From Candidatus Caldipriscus sp. T1.2 (GTDB taxonomy: Bacteria > Hydrothermota > Hydrothermia > LBFQ01): DNA of 16,202 nt. How positions within the stretch are numbered: the stretch's first letter is position 1; every line of letters starts with the position of its first letter. This document shows positions 6,898-14,696 of this stretch, piece after piece. Location: the NCBI GenBank assembly GCA_000980735.1, contig LBFQ01000061.1, forward strand, positions 20,422 to 36,623. The letters are read 5' to 3'. A program made the translations under genes and the position numbers. The notes beneath the pieces are model-generated. The model searched no databases. It saw nothing but the letters and a program-made list of their open reading frames with translations, and had not been told where the DNA came from.

Positions 6898-8370
6898 TCA
6901 CCGCCTCTTTGAAAACCGGGTCAAACTTAAGGAAAACCCTATATCTCCCCATCTCTCCGAATATTGATAAGCTATTTCCATGGTTAGGACCCTTCTGAAG
7001 TCTTCTTTTGCCTCTTCAAAGTGGCAGTCGTTAAAATCCAAACCCCCATCCCTCAAAGCCTTAGCGAAATCTTTCAGATCCTCCTCCGTTAGGTTTATAT
7101 TTTCCGGAGAGGATGGCTTGCCCCTCTTTGACGTGTATTTTGTCGCCCACTGGGATATTAGCCCTTTTGCTTCGGCCTTTTGCACAAGCTCGTCCATAGG
7201 TTTAACCTCAACGTAAACGTCCGGGGCTATACCCCCACCGCCCTTTATGGGTCTCCTCAAAACCTTCGTGAAGTATGTACCTGTATCCCTCTCAAGGGAG
7301 CCTAGCTTCCCCTTGTGTATGGACCTGCCGGAAGGGGTAAAATATCTGGCGATGGTGAGCCTTAAAGCATAACCGTAAGGCAGGGGTATAACCCTCTGTA
7401 CGGAACCCTTGCCGAAGGTAGTATCCCCTATAACCAACCCCCTATCCCAATCCTGTATTGCCCCTGCCACTATCTCTGATGCGCTTGCGGATCCCCTATC
7501 AACTAATACAACCACCGGTACATCCTCGGGTACAATGCTCTGTCCCTCGCTGAAGAACTTCTCCTTTGAGTCTGGCGTCCTACCGTCGGTATATACCACA
7601 AGCTTCTCCCCTCCCAGGAAGAACCCACCTATTTTAAAAGCTTCCCTCAAATAACCCCCAGGATTTCCCCTGAGATCCAATACTATTTTCTTTGCTCCCC
7701 TCCTGTTAAGATCAATCAAAGCTTCCTTCACCCTTTCCCCAGCATCCTCCTGAAAGGAATTTAGCTTTATATAACCTACCCCATCAACGATATCGTAAAA
7801 GGGAACCGCCTTAAGGGTGATCCTATCCCTTACTATCACAAAGACTAGGGTGTCGTTTATCGCGGGCCTATAAACGGTGATTTTAACCCTCGTTCCCTTT
7901 GGACCCCTTAACCTCTTTGAAACCTCCTCAACATCCATATTTAAAGTTGAGGTATCGTTTATCCTTAGGATCCTATCGCCGGGTTTTATTCCCGCCTTCC
8001 AGGCTGGGGTACCCTCAAAGGGGGAAATTACCACCACGTAACCTTCCCTCTGCCCTATCTGCATACCAACTCCCTCGTATGCACCTTCAGTTTGCTCGTA
8101 TAGCCTCTGCTTCTCCTCGGGTGTTAGGAAAGCGGAATTGGGATCCAACGAGGATACCATACCCTTTATTGCGTTCTCTATCAACTTTGCCCTATCCTCC
8201 TCAACCACATAATACCTTGTTATGTAATTTATGACTTGCACCATTAGATCCGCCATCTGGGAAAATGATGCCTTTCTGTTTTCCTGAGCAAAACCCTTTA
8301 AGGCGTACCCAAAGGCCGTTCCCAAAACGAAAATAAACACAAGTACCAAAATCCTAAAAATCCGCTTCAT
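6898..8370 (-). CDS. ctpA: Carboxyl-terminal processing protease (S41), frameshifted near its C-terminus
   Basis: CtpA/Prc proteases are exported serine proteases that trim or degrade envelope proteins. Present are an N-terminal signal or anchor helix (about residues 5-24), the conserved SSLDPNSAFL (73-82), a PDZ domain (about 98-170, with GIKPGDRILRIN), DLRGNPGG (232-239), the catalytic Ser296 in GSASASE, and the general-base Lys321 in FGKGSVQ, 25 residues apart as in the CtpB pair. The last 19 residues of the open frame (from ERWGDIGFSL) are unlike the family. In the next frame the same DNA encodes FGEMGRYRVFLKFDP and onward, which is the typical S41 ending, and stops at 6848-6850, overlapping the queD ATG by 4 nt. 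A single missing T near 6960 explains this. The start codon at 8370 lacks a ribosome binding site and follows a -10-like box. Confidence 0.93.
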   Translation of the reverse strand: MKRIFRILVLVFIFVLGTAFGYALKGFAQENRKASFSQMADLMVQVINYITRYYVVEEDRAKLIENAIKGMVSSLDPNSAFLTPEEKQRLYEQTEGAYEGVGMQIGQREGYVVVISPFEGTPAWKAGIKPGDRILRINDTSTLNMDVEEVSKRLRGPKGTRVKITVYRPAINDTLVFVIVRDRITLKAVPFYDIVDGVGYIKLNSFQEDAGERVKEALIDLNRRGAKKIVLDLRGNPGGYLREAFKIGGFFLGGEKLVVYTDGRTPDSKEKFFSEGQSIVPEDVPVVVLVDRGSASASEIVAGAIQDWDRGLVIGDTTFGKGSVQRVIPLPYGYALRLTIARYFTPSGRSIHKGKLGSLERDTGTYFTKVLRRPIKGGGGIAPDVYVEVKPMDELVQKAEAKGLISQWATKYTSKRGKPSSPENINLTEEDLKDFAKALRDGGLDFNDCHFEEAKEDFRRVLTMEIAYQYSERWGDIGFSLSLTRFSKRR

Positions 8371-8380
8371 AGAGTATGGG

Positions 8381-8386
8381 ATTTTA
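8381..8386 (-). promoter_or_regulatory. Putative -10 element for the ctpA operon
   Basis: TAAAAT on the minus strand ends 10 nt before the ctpA ATG. There is no Shine-Dalgarno sequence in between and no convincing -35 hexamer at 16-18 nt. If transcription starts the usual 6-7 nt after the box, the leader would be about 3-4 nt, that is, essentially leaderless. Confidence 0.4.
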
Positions 8387-8403
8387 AGGTGGAAAACATC
8401 CCT

Positions 8404-8409
8404 TATAAT
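8404..8409 (+). promoter_or_regulatory. -10 element of the ABC ATPase gene; leaderless arrangement
   Basis: A consensus TATAAT sits 8 nt before the ATG at 8418, with no Shine-Dalgarno sequence. The 14-mer TATAATATTTTCTT at 8404-8417 recurs exactly at 15913-15926 just upstream of tRNA-Ala, where it is in the position expected of a promoter. The shared start region implies that the mRNA begins at or next to the ATG. No clear -35 element is seen. Confidence 0.6.
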
Positions 8410-8417
8410 ATTTTCTT

Positions 8418-9470
8418 ATGGAAATCCGGCTTGAAAATATAAGCAAGGTTTTTCAAGGTTTTATAGCGTTAAAAAACATAAATTTAACTATATCAAGCGG
8501 GGAGTTTGTGGTGATACTTGGACCCTCGGGATGCGGGAAAACAACCCTTCTTAGGATAATATCGGGGCTTGAAAAACCCACTACGGGAAGGGTGTATTTT
8601 GGGGGGAAGGACGTAACGGATCTGCCACCTTCAAAGAGGGAGATCGGTATGGTTTTCCAGAATTATGCCTTATATCCACATATGACGGTATTTGAGAATT
8701 TGGCATTTCCCTTAAGGATGGCTGGAGTTGATTCAAAGAGGATAAAGGTTGAGGTCGAGGAGATAGCGAAAAAACTCAGGCTTTACGAGCATTTGAATAA
8801 AAAACCAAGACAGCTTTCGGGGGGTCAAAGGCAGAGGGTGGCCTTAGGAAGGGCCCTTATAAAGAAACCCAAGGTTTTTCTATTTGATGAACCATTATCA
8901 AACTTGGATGCAAACCTTAGGATGGATATGAGGGTGGAGATCGGGCGCCTCCACAGGGAAATAGGGACAACAACAATATACGTAACACACGATCAGGTTG
9001 AGGCTATGAGCCTTGCAGATAAGATCGTGGTGATGAATAAAGGGGAGATAGTTCAAGTGGGAACGCCAATTGAGATCTATGAAAATCCAAAGGATACCTT
9101 TGTAGCGACCTTTATAGGTTCTCCACCTATGAACCTGATATTTGGAGAGTTTTCCGAGGGAGTATTTTTCTCCGAGGGAATTAAGATCTCAGGGAATTTC
9201 CCTTATAAGGGTAAGGGTTATATGGGGTTCAGGCCGGAGGGGGCGGAGATTACATCAAACGGGATTTTGAGGGGAAGGGTGGAACATAGGGAGATATTCG
9301 GCGAAGAGAGCATCGTGTATATATCGGTTGATAACAAAATAATCTCTATTAAACATTTTGGTTTCCCTCCAAGGGTGGGGGAGAACGTGGGGATAAATCT
9401 TAAAAAAATTTACGTTTTCAACGAGGAGGGAAACTCAATATACCACCCTTCAAGCCGGACCATCCCATAA
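8418..9470 (+). CDS. ABC transporter ATP-binding protein, MalK/UgpC/MsmX (carbohydrate uptake) type
   Basis: This is the ATPase subunit of an ABC importer, working as a cytoplasmic dimer beneath two permeases. The nucleotide-binding domain (residues 1-235) shows Walker A GPSGCGKT (35-42), Q-loop Q81, signature LSGGQRQR (133-140), Walker B VFLFDEP (153-159), D-loop SNLD, and H-loop H191. FQNYALYPHMTVFENLAFPL and GTPIEIYENP are typical of the CUT1 family. The C-terminal 115 residues form the OB/TOBE regulatory domain, with GFRPEG at about 270. No permease or binding-protein gene is nearby, so like MsmX it may serve several transporters. It is transcribed divergently from ctpA, and its final 53 nt overlap the end of the convergent hydrolase gene. 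The substrate cannot be told from this sequence. Confidence 0.93.
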   Translation: MEIRLENISKVFQGFIALKNINLTISSGEFVVILGPSGCGKTTLLRIISGLEKPTTGRVYFGGKDVTDLPPSKREIGMVFQNYALYPHMTVFENLAFPLRMAGVDSKRIKVEVEEIAKKLRLYEHLNKKPRQLSGGQRQRVALGRALIKKPKVFLFDEPLSNLDANLRMDMRVEIGRLHREIGTTTIYVTHDQVEAMSLADKIVVMNKGEIVQVGTPIEIYENPKDTFVATFIGSPPMNLIFGEFSEGVFFSEGIKISGNFPYKGKGYMGFRPEGAEITSNGILRGRVEHREIFGEESIVYISVDNKIISIKHFGFPPRVGENVGINLKKIYVFNEEGNSIYHPSSRTIP

Positions 9471-11580
9471 GGTAAGCATCGTAAGAGAGCTTTATGTATG
9501 ATGGCATAACCGCTACAGATCGGGTGATATATGGCACCATAGACATAGCCAACCTTATTAAACCCTCATCCGAGATCTTATAGAAAAGGAGGAGCCTTTC
9601 GGTCTTTCTAACGGATACGCTATTTTCCTCCACCTTAAGGAATTCATCCGCTATTTGTGCGGGAAGCTTCAACTTTGAACCTATGCTCACGAGGTTATAA
9701 TTTCCCGAGAAATAGGTTAGCATAGTATCCGGGATCACCTGAGCTTTTCCATTCGCATACATCCACCACATATTTGCCATATAAACTGCGAAATCTTTCG
9801 TCCAAAGTTCGGAGCTTGAATAAACTATCAGGAATGGGGAATAGAAGGTCTCCCTTATCAAAACCGGCCTGCTATAATTGTACCTTTCCACTTTCTCCCA
9901 CACCCTACCCTTTACAAGGATTTCCCCCTTGTAATTCTTTATCCTCGTCCCATCTATTATTACATCCCCCCTGAAATTTGTCAAAACCAGAGCCTTTATA
10001 TTTTCGGTTTTAATGTTGGCGTCCTTATCGTAATTTATGGTGAATTTTGCCTTTTCAAATGGCCTTTCAACCTCAAGGATCCTAACCCCAAAAGCGGAAT
10101 CGCTAACATCAAGGGAAAACGTAACAAAAATCTTCTCCCTTCTGTTGACCTTTAATGAGAACAAAGCCCTCCAAGCCTCCTCGTGATCCAACACCCCATC
10201 CCACCAGTGCCCCTTTTTAGGAACTTCTATATACTTAAACTTTACCCCATACCTTGACATTATATCTGCCATAAGCCTACTATGAAATGGTGGCACTACT
10301 TCATCATCTCCACCATGCAAAACCACGATGGGCAAGTTTAAGAGATTCTCCACGAGCTTGTAGGGTTCGGATTGCTGGAAGATCCTTTCCCTTAAATGCG
10401 TAAATTCGCTTTCTGGGAAGAGCTTAGCCCTCTGTAGATGTGTGGATAAATAGAACTTTACCGATGTCCAACCCGCCATAGGTAGGCAAGCGGTCCAAAT
10501 TGACGGGTAGGATGTGCATAAATGCCAGGTTCCATGCCCACCCATTGAGTGGCCGGTTAAATAAATTTTATTTCTATCTATTGGGTAATTTTTTAAAGCC
10601 TCGCTTAAAACCTCAAGGGCATCAACCCTACCAAAATCCTCCCAATCAAAACCGAATCTCCTCCTGTTGGTGGGACATACCACAAAAGCCCAATCCTTCT
10701 GCTTGTAAGATCTACATTGATTAAACGCTTCAACTCCAGCTCCATGAAGGGAAAGTATCAAAGCATATTTCTTATTGGGGTTATATCCCTTTGGGTACCT
10801 TACTGCGTAATACTGAACCGAAGAATCCATCCCGCTTATAAACGTCCTCCTTATTACCTCATCTTCGCCCTTAACTTCAAGTGGGATCTCGTACCTTTTC
10901 CCCATAAAGTTTATTGGAATAACCACCCTACCCTTTGAATTTGGCGCCTTTATTGATATTAAAACCGGAACCTTAAGAACCTGAAAACCTTCTAAAAAGT
11001 ATTTCCTGTTGTTTAAGGTGATCCAAACCCCATCCTTTGTAGGGTTTGCAACCGGTATCCCAACGTACCCAACAAAGTTTTCCCCAACAGTAAGGTCGGG
11101 CTTTGTGATATCGTTTTCAACGATGTACGGTTCTTGGGGGGCCTTCTTAATTTCAAATTTTACCGTCTTTTCTCCGCCCAGGGCGCTTATTGCCATAAAG
11201 AGTTCGTTTTCGGCTCTTAAAGGTACGGGGACGAAGAGTCCATCGTTGTAAATGTCCATAATATACCTCTTCCCGTTTATCTCCACCCAAAGGACGTTCG
11301 TAAATCTAACCAAATAAACCCCAGAATCCGCCTTAATTTTCCCCTTTACGTAATACACCGCAAGGGATGCGGAAGCACCCTGATATTCCGAGAGCTTCTT
11401 AATTTCCGAAGTATCCCATTCAACCTTAAAGGAATCTCCGAAAAATTTCAAGGGCCTCCACCTTAGAGGTTCCGCCGAGAAAACGGAGTAATATTCTTCA
11501 CTTTTTGGATAAAGGAAATCAACAAAAGGCTCCCTAACGCCAGCAAGAAAAGGACCCAAAACGTAAAGTTCCGTTATCAT
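9418..11580 (-). CDS. Alpha/beta hydrolase with large accessory domains (prolyl-oligopeptidase/esterase-like)
   Basis: A 720-residue protein with a central alpha/beta hydrolase domain (about residues 245-475). It carries an oxyanion-side motif LSLHGAG (276-282), the nucleophile elbow GHSMGG with Ser345, the acid in HGGDDEVVP (most likely D426), and His458 in KKGHWW, a complete Ser-Asp-His triad. The preceding YPKGYNP(N)KKY motif is typical of secreted or cytosolic esterases and S9-like enzymes. N-terminal (1-245) and C-terminal (475-720) regions are beta-rich and unassigned; the opening LGPFLAGVRE resembles the start of multidomain hydrolases. I see no signal peptide. The ATG at 11580 overlaps the sppA stop by 4 nt (ATGA), so the two are co-translated. 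Substrate (ester or peptide) is unknown. The last 53 nt overlap the ABC ATPase gene tail to tail. Confidence 0.85.
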   Translation of the reverse strand: MITELYVLGPFLAGVREPFVDFLYPKSEEYYSVFSAEPLRWRPLKFFGDSFKVEWDTSEIKKLSEYQGASASLAVYYVKGKIKADSGVYLVRFTNVLWVEINGKRYIMDIYNDGLFVPVPLRAENELFMAISALGGEKTVKFEIKKAPQEPYIVENDITKPDLTVGENFVGYVGIPVANPTKDGVWITLNNRKYFLEGFQVLKVPVLISIKAPNSKGRVVIPINFMGKRYEIPLEVKGEDEVIRRTFISGMDSSVQYYAVRYPKGYNPNKKYALILSLHGAGVEAFNQCRSYKQKDWAFVVCPTNRRRFGFDWEDFGRVDALEVLSEALKNYPIDRNKIYLTGHSMGGHGTWHLCTSYPSIWTACLPMAGWTSVKFYLSTHLQRAKLFPESEFTHLRERIFQQSEPYKLVENLLNLPIVVLHGGDDEVVPPFHSRLMADIMSRYGVKFKYIEVPKKGHWWDGVLDHEEAWRALFSLKVNRREKIFVTFSLDVSDSAFGVRILEVERPFEKAKFTINYDKDANIKTENIKALVLTNFRGDVIIDGTRIKNYKGEILVKGRVWEKVERYNYSRPVLIRETFYSPFLIVYSSSELWTKDFAVYMANMWWMYANGKAQVIPDTMLTYFSGNYNLVSIGSKLKLPAQIADEFLKVEENSVSVRKTERLLLFYKISDEGLIRLAMSMVPYITRSVAVMPSYIKLSYDAYLMGWSGLKGGILSFPPR

Positions 11581-12437
11581 AGGAAGTAAGCCTTAGGTTT
11601 CAAAAGTTCCCCAATATTTATCAAGCTTTCCCCCTCAAGCATCCTCTGCAAAAGTCCTTTCCTCTCCTTCCTATGGATAAAGCTAACCTTCTTTATCTTC
11701 GCCTCCTTCTTTAGGATCTCCAACGCATCCCTCCTAGTTCCAAGAGTATCAACTAGATTCCACTTTAAAGCTTCCTGGGCGGTTAAGATCCTACCATCCG
11801 CTATGGGCAAGAGATCCTCAACCTTCCTCTTCCTACTCTCCGCAACCCTCTCAAGGAAAACCTTCCAGATATCCTTTGCCAATTCGGGTAATAGAACGCT
11901 GTCCTTCTCGGTTCTTCTCCTGAAGGGTTGTGTGAGATCCTTATTTTCCCCAGACTTGTATATATCCCACTTTACGCCGAGTTTAGAAGAAAGATCCACG
12001 ATGTCGGGTACCACTATTATTGCCCCGATGGAACCCGTTAAGGCGGTAGGATTCGCAACTATCTTATCCGCGACGCTCGCTATGTAATATCCACCGGATG
12101 CCCCAATTGAGTGTATATACGCTATCACCTTCTTCCCTTTACTTTTTGCGTATTTTAAGGCTTGGTACATCTCCTCGCTTGATGCGGCGCTTCCCCCAGG
12201 GCTGTTTATCTCAACGAATACCGCCTTTATCCTGTTTGCCTTATCGGAATCTATAACGTCGTAAACCCACTGGGCGAGCTTGGGTATCTCATCGTCGTCT
12301 ATTGGCTTGTCAATCTTTACGTAGAGCGTGTTCCCAAAAAGGAAGTTCAACCTAAGAACCCTAACAAACACAAACAGGGCAAAAACCAAAACAAGGAGAA
12401 AAATTAAAACCAAAAGTAGCAGATCCTTACCTTTCAT
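11577..12437 (-). CDS. sppA: Signal peptide peptidase SppA, short (single-domain) form
   Basis: SppA is a membrane-bound S49 serine protease that degrades cleaved signal peptides. An N-terminal membrane helix (about residues 5-28) precedes one protease domain. The nucleophile is Ser114 in IGASGGYYIA and the general base is Lys166 in GENKD (numbered from the ATG), 52 residues apart as in Bacillus SppA. NSPGGSAASSEE and TGSIGAI are conserved oxyanion and fold motifs. At 286 residues it is the short Gram-positive/archaeal type rather than the double-length E. coli type. I prefer ATG 12437-12435; a TTG two codons upstream (12443) is possible but would lie inside the promoter spacer. TAGAAT ends 6 nt upstream of this ATG. 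It is coupled to the following hydrolase gene and divergent from the secreted-protein gene. Confidence 0.94.
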   Translation of the reverse strand: MKGKDLLLLVLIFLLVLVFALFVFVRVLRLNFLFGNTLYVKIDKPIDDDEIPKLAQWVYDVIDSDKANRIKAVFVEINSPGGSAASSEEMYQALKYAKSKGKKVIAYIHSIGASGGYYIASVADKIVANPTALTGSIGAIIVVPDIVDLSSKLGVKWDIYKSGENKDLTQPFRRRTEKDSVLLPELAKDIWKVFLERVAESRKRKVEDLLPIADGRILTAQEALKWNLVDTLGTRRDALEILKKEAKIKKVSFIHRKERKGLLQRMLEGESLINIGELLKPKAYFL

Positions 12438-12443
12438 TCGCAA

Positions 12444-12449
12444 ATTCTA
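12444..12449 (-). promoter_or_regulatory. Putative -10 element of sppA; leaderless arrangement
   Basis: TAGAAT on the minus strand ends 6 nt before ATG 12437, so a start site 7 nt downstream would fall on the A of the start codon. There is no Shine-Dalgarno sequence and no clear -35 box. Confidence 0.45.
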
Positions 12450-12466
12450 ACGTTGAATTCCACCTT

Positions 12467-12472
12467 TAAAAT
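12467..12472 (+). promoter_or_regulatory. Putative -10 element of the secreted-protein operon; leaderless arrangement
   Basis: TAAAAT ends 8 nt before ATG 12481, the same spacing as TATAAT before the ABC ATPase gene. No Shine-Dalgarno sequence lies between the box and the ATG, and no -35 hexamer is convincing. Confidence 0.42.
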
Positions 12473-12480
12473 ACCCTACT

Positions 12481-13668
12481 ATGCTCCTTTTGGTTTCTCA
12501 AATAAGCGCAAGTTTTAGAACGTCTGGGGAACTTATCCCCAAAAATACGAGATGGGTACTTACCATAGATATATCCCTAAGCTCCTCCTCAAGCTCCGTT
12601 GGATATATAAGGCTCACCTTCCCAACGGGTTACACCTTTTCCGATGTAATGCTGGATGGGGGGTTAAATGGGGCAAGCTATAATATATCCGGGACAAATT
12701 TGGAAATTTCGGGATTCACGTTAAGTGGAGGAAACGAGGGAAGGATCTCCATAAGGGACCTATACACCGAGAACATAGAAAAGCTTGATTCCATTAACTT
12801 AATTTTGGCGAACTCGACGGACACCTTAAGGAGATGGGTAAAAATTATGGTTATAAGGGAGGATACCACCGTTCCCCTACTCTTCTTCCATAAGCTATTG
12901 GCAGAAAGGCCCTTCCTCCTCGGGAAAAACGTAAGCGTTAGGGGTGTGGTTAGTAGCGTGATAGGTCCAAAGACGTACATACAAGATACCATAAGGGATA
13001 CCCTAAGCGGTATAGTCATATACGGAAGCTTGGGTGTTTATCCTGGGGAGTTTGTGAAAGTTTCGGGAATTTTTCAACCTTATAGGGGGCTTGAGGAGAT
13101 AGTATCCCCAACTCTAAAGTACAGGGAGTACGTTGGGGAACCTTCCCCTTTCCCGGTTGATAGGCTAACGCATGCAAGGGAGCTTAGGTCCGGGGTTTTG
13201 ATAAGAATAGATAGCGTGAGGATAGATACACCTTATGTGCCCCAAGGTGTGAACGTAAGAATAAGGGACAAGTACGGGAACACGGGGAACATCTTCATAG
13301 ATAGATACACGTACATTGACGCCTTTTATCCCCCGGACACGATATTTGATATGATCGGCGTGGTTGATGAGGATAGCACATCCGCGGGCAATATATACAG
13401 GATAATACCGAGGAGCACAAGGGAAATAATCTTTTACTCTTCGGTTTATGTGGATAGGCTCATTCCTATGTTCGGAAAAAAGGGACAAAGGCAGAACTGG
13501 AAGGCGGTTTTAAGTTCAATAAATACAACAAGGAAGCTCAGGGTATGCTCAAACGGTTTGAACACTTCCGAGATATCCTCCCTTAAACTCGGAAACTTAA
13601 GCCCCGATAGCATATTTACCCTATCGGATACCGTATGCGCCCAATTTTGGGATAAGCTTAAATTTTGA
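12481..13668 (+). CDS. Secreted beta-rich protein with tandem OB-fold-like domains; probable N-terminal part of a split gene
   Basis: No named family is recognised. The N-terminus (MLLLVSQISA) looks like a signal peptide but is unusually short and lacks the basic n-region; an in-frame TGA 27 nt upstream rules out a longer start. Residues about 20-110 are a Ser/Thr/Gly-rich beta domain. Residues 151-215 and 236-316 form two OB-fold-like units of the kind found in bacterial secreted nuclease-associated proteins (VSVRGVV, YIQDTI, VYPGEFVKVSGIF, YRGLEEIV; then GVLIRIDSV). The same pair recurs in the next gene with the shared motifs YRGLxEIV and LxRID. The frame ends inside what appears to be an unfinished domain (ending DKLKF), and one additional T in the TTTT run at 13663-13666 would join it to the next frame. 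An extracellular or surface role is inferred from the signal-like start and the FlgD-like tail of the partner frame. Confidence 0.7.
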   Translation: MLLLVSQISASFRTSGELIPKNTRWVLTIDISLSSSSSSVGYIRLTFPTGYTFSDVMLDGGLNGASYNISGTNLEISGFTLSGGNEGRISIRDLYTENIEKLDSINLILANSTDTLRRWVKIMVIREDTTVPLLFFHKLLAERPFLLGKNVSVRGVVSSVIGPKTYIQDTIRDTLSGIVIYGSLGVYPGEFVKVSGIFQPYRGLEEIVSPTLKYREYVGEPSPFPVDRLTHARELRSGVLIRIDSVRIDTPYVPQGVNVRIRDKYGNTGNIFIDRYTYIDAFYPPDTIFDMIGVVDEDSTSAGNIYRIIPRSTREIIFYSSVYVDRLIPMFGKKGQRQNWKAVLSSINTTRKLRVCSNGLNTSEISSLKLGNLSPDSIFTLSDTVCAQFWDKLKF

Positions 13669-14696
13669 TACCTGAGCTTTTAACTGAACTAAAGCATGTG
13701 GATTCGGTTATACTCTTCGTATATTCCTCCCGGGATACCCTAAGGAACTTTAGGCTATCAATATACTCGCCGAGACTATACTTCACGACACCCATAAGCG
13801 ATATACAGGCGAGAGAACCCGGACAGTACTCCTCAAGGCTTGAGGGTCAGACGGTTTTATCCGCTGGTGTAGTCCTTGCGGATTCAAGGAACTTTTCAAC
13901 TACAAGCACATCAACCTATATATACGATGGAACGGGCGGAGTAAATTTGTATTCTTCTTCCTTCTTGAGCTTGAAGGCTGGAAATGTAGTTTTGGTGAGG
14001 GGGACAGTTACGGAGTATAGGGGGCTTACGGAAATAGTCTTCTCCGATCTTAGGATAATAGGGAACGACACTTTACCCGCGCCCCTTAAGCTTTCTCCTG
14101 GAACCGCGTTAAACGAGGACCTTGAGGGACTTTTGGTAAGGATAGACACCGCGGTGGTCTCCTCCTTACCCGCATACGCCGGCATAGGCAAATCTTTTAC
14201 TATATACAACGGTTCTGCTCCCATCACGGTATACGTTTATCCAAACACAGGTATAGACCTTTCGGATATAAGGCCGGGTAAGTTTGTCTCGGTTGTGGGG
14301 ATAGTTGGTCAGTATTCAACCACACCCCCGTACAACACGGGATACCAGCTCATACCAAGGCAAAAAGAAGATTTGATAATATTGGGAGGGGATCTTTACT
14401 CGGACAACCTTGAGGTCAAGATAAAGAAAAATATTTTCCTTCCTTCAAAGGGGGAAACAGCTTTGATAGAGGTTAAGGGTCCGGAAGGGTTTTACGAGGT
14501 GAAAATTTACGATAATATGGGTAGGCTTGTTAGGTTAATATCCCAAGGGAACAAAGCGGGGGGTTTCTTCCAGTGGGATGGAAAGAACCAGAATGGGAAC
14601 GTTATGCCTCCCGGAGCATATGTCCTTTACGTAAGCGTGAGGAACGGGGATAAAGTATTAAAGAAGGTTAAACCGATAATAATAGGGGCAAGGTGA
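13665..14696 (+). CDS. Secreted-protein C-terminal part: OB-fold-like pair plus FlgD-like Ig domain
   Basis: The frame could begin at a TTG (13665) overlapping the previous stop as TTGA, but there is no signal peptide and no ribosome binding site. It is more likely the continuation of the preceding gene after a one-base frameshift. Residues 1-50 complete a beta domain, 63-132 and 153-238 are two OB-fold-like units (VLSAGVV, YIYDGTGG, VLVRGTVTEYRGLTEIV; then GLLVRIDTAVV), and 250-343 is a FlgD-like immunoglobulin domain with the pattern YDNMGRLVR, WDGKNQNGN, MPPGAYVLYV. Such terminal domains are common on surface or secreted proteins of several deep-branching phyla and may serve in sorting or anchoring. 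The stop TGA overlaps the GTG start of the nuclease gene by 4 nt, so both are on one transcript. Ligand or enzymatic activity is unknown. Confidence 0.72.
   Translation: MIPELLTELKHVDSVILFVYSSRDTLRNFRLSIYSPRLYFTTPISDIQAREPGQYSSRLEGQTVLSAGVVLADSRNFSTTSTSTYIYDGTGGVNLYSSSFLSLKAGNVVLVRGTVTEYRGLTEIVFSDLRIIGNDTLPAPLKLSPGTALNEDLEGLLVRIDTAVVSSLPAYAGIGKSFTIYNGSAPITVYVYPNTGIDLSDIRPGKFVSVVGIVGQYSTTPPYNTGYQLIPRQKEDLIILGGDLYSDNLEVKIKKNIFLPSKGETALIEVKGPEGFYEVKIYDNMGRLVRLISQGNKAGGFFQWDGKNQNGNVMPPGAYVLYVSVRNGDKVLKKVKPIIIGAR

Noticed and set aside
8371..8417. Operator or inverted repeat in the divergent promoter region
   Set aside because: I looked for a palindrome that could regulate both genes and saw none beyond the two -10-like boxes.
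13655..13672. Programmed -1 frameshift at AAATTTTGA between the secreted-protein halves
   Set aside because: The codons AAA TTT TGA do not form a good X XXY YYZ slippery site (slipping would pair the Phe tRNA with ATT), and I see no strong downstream stem. A missing T is simpler.
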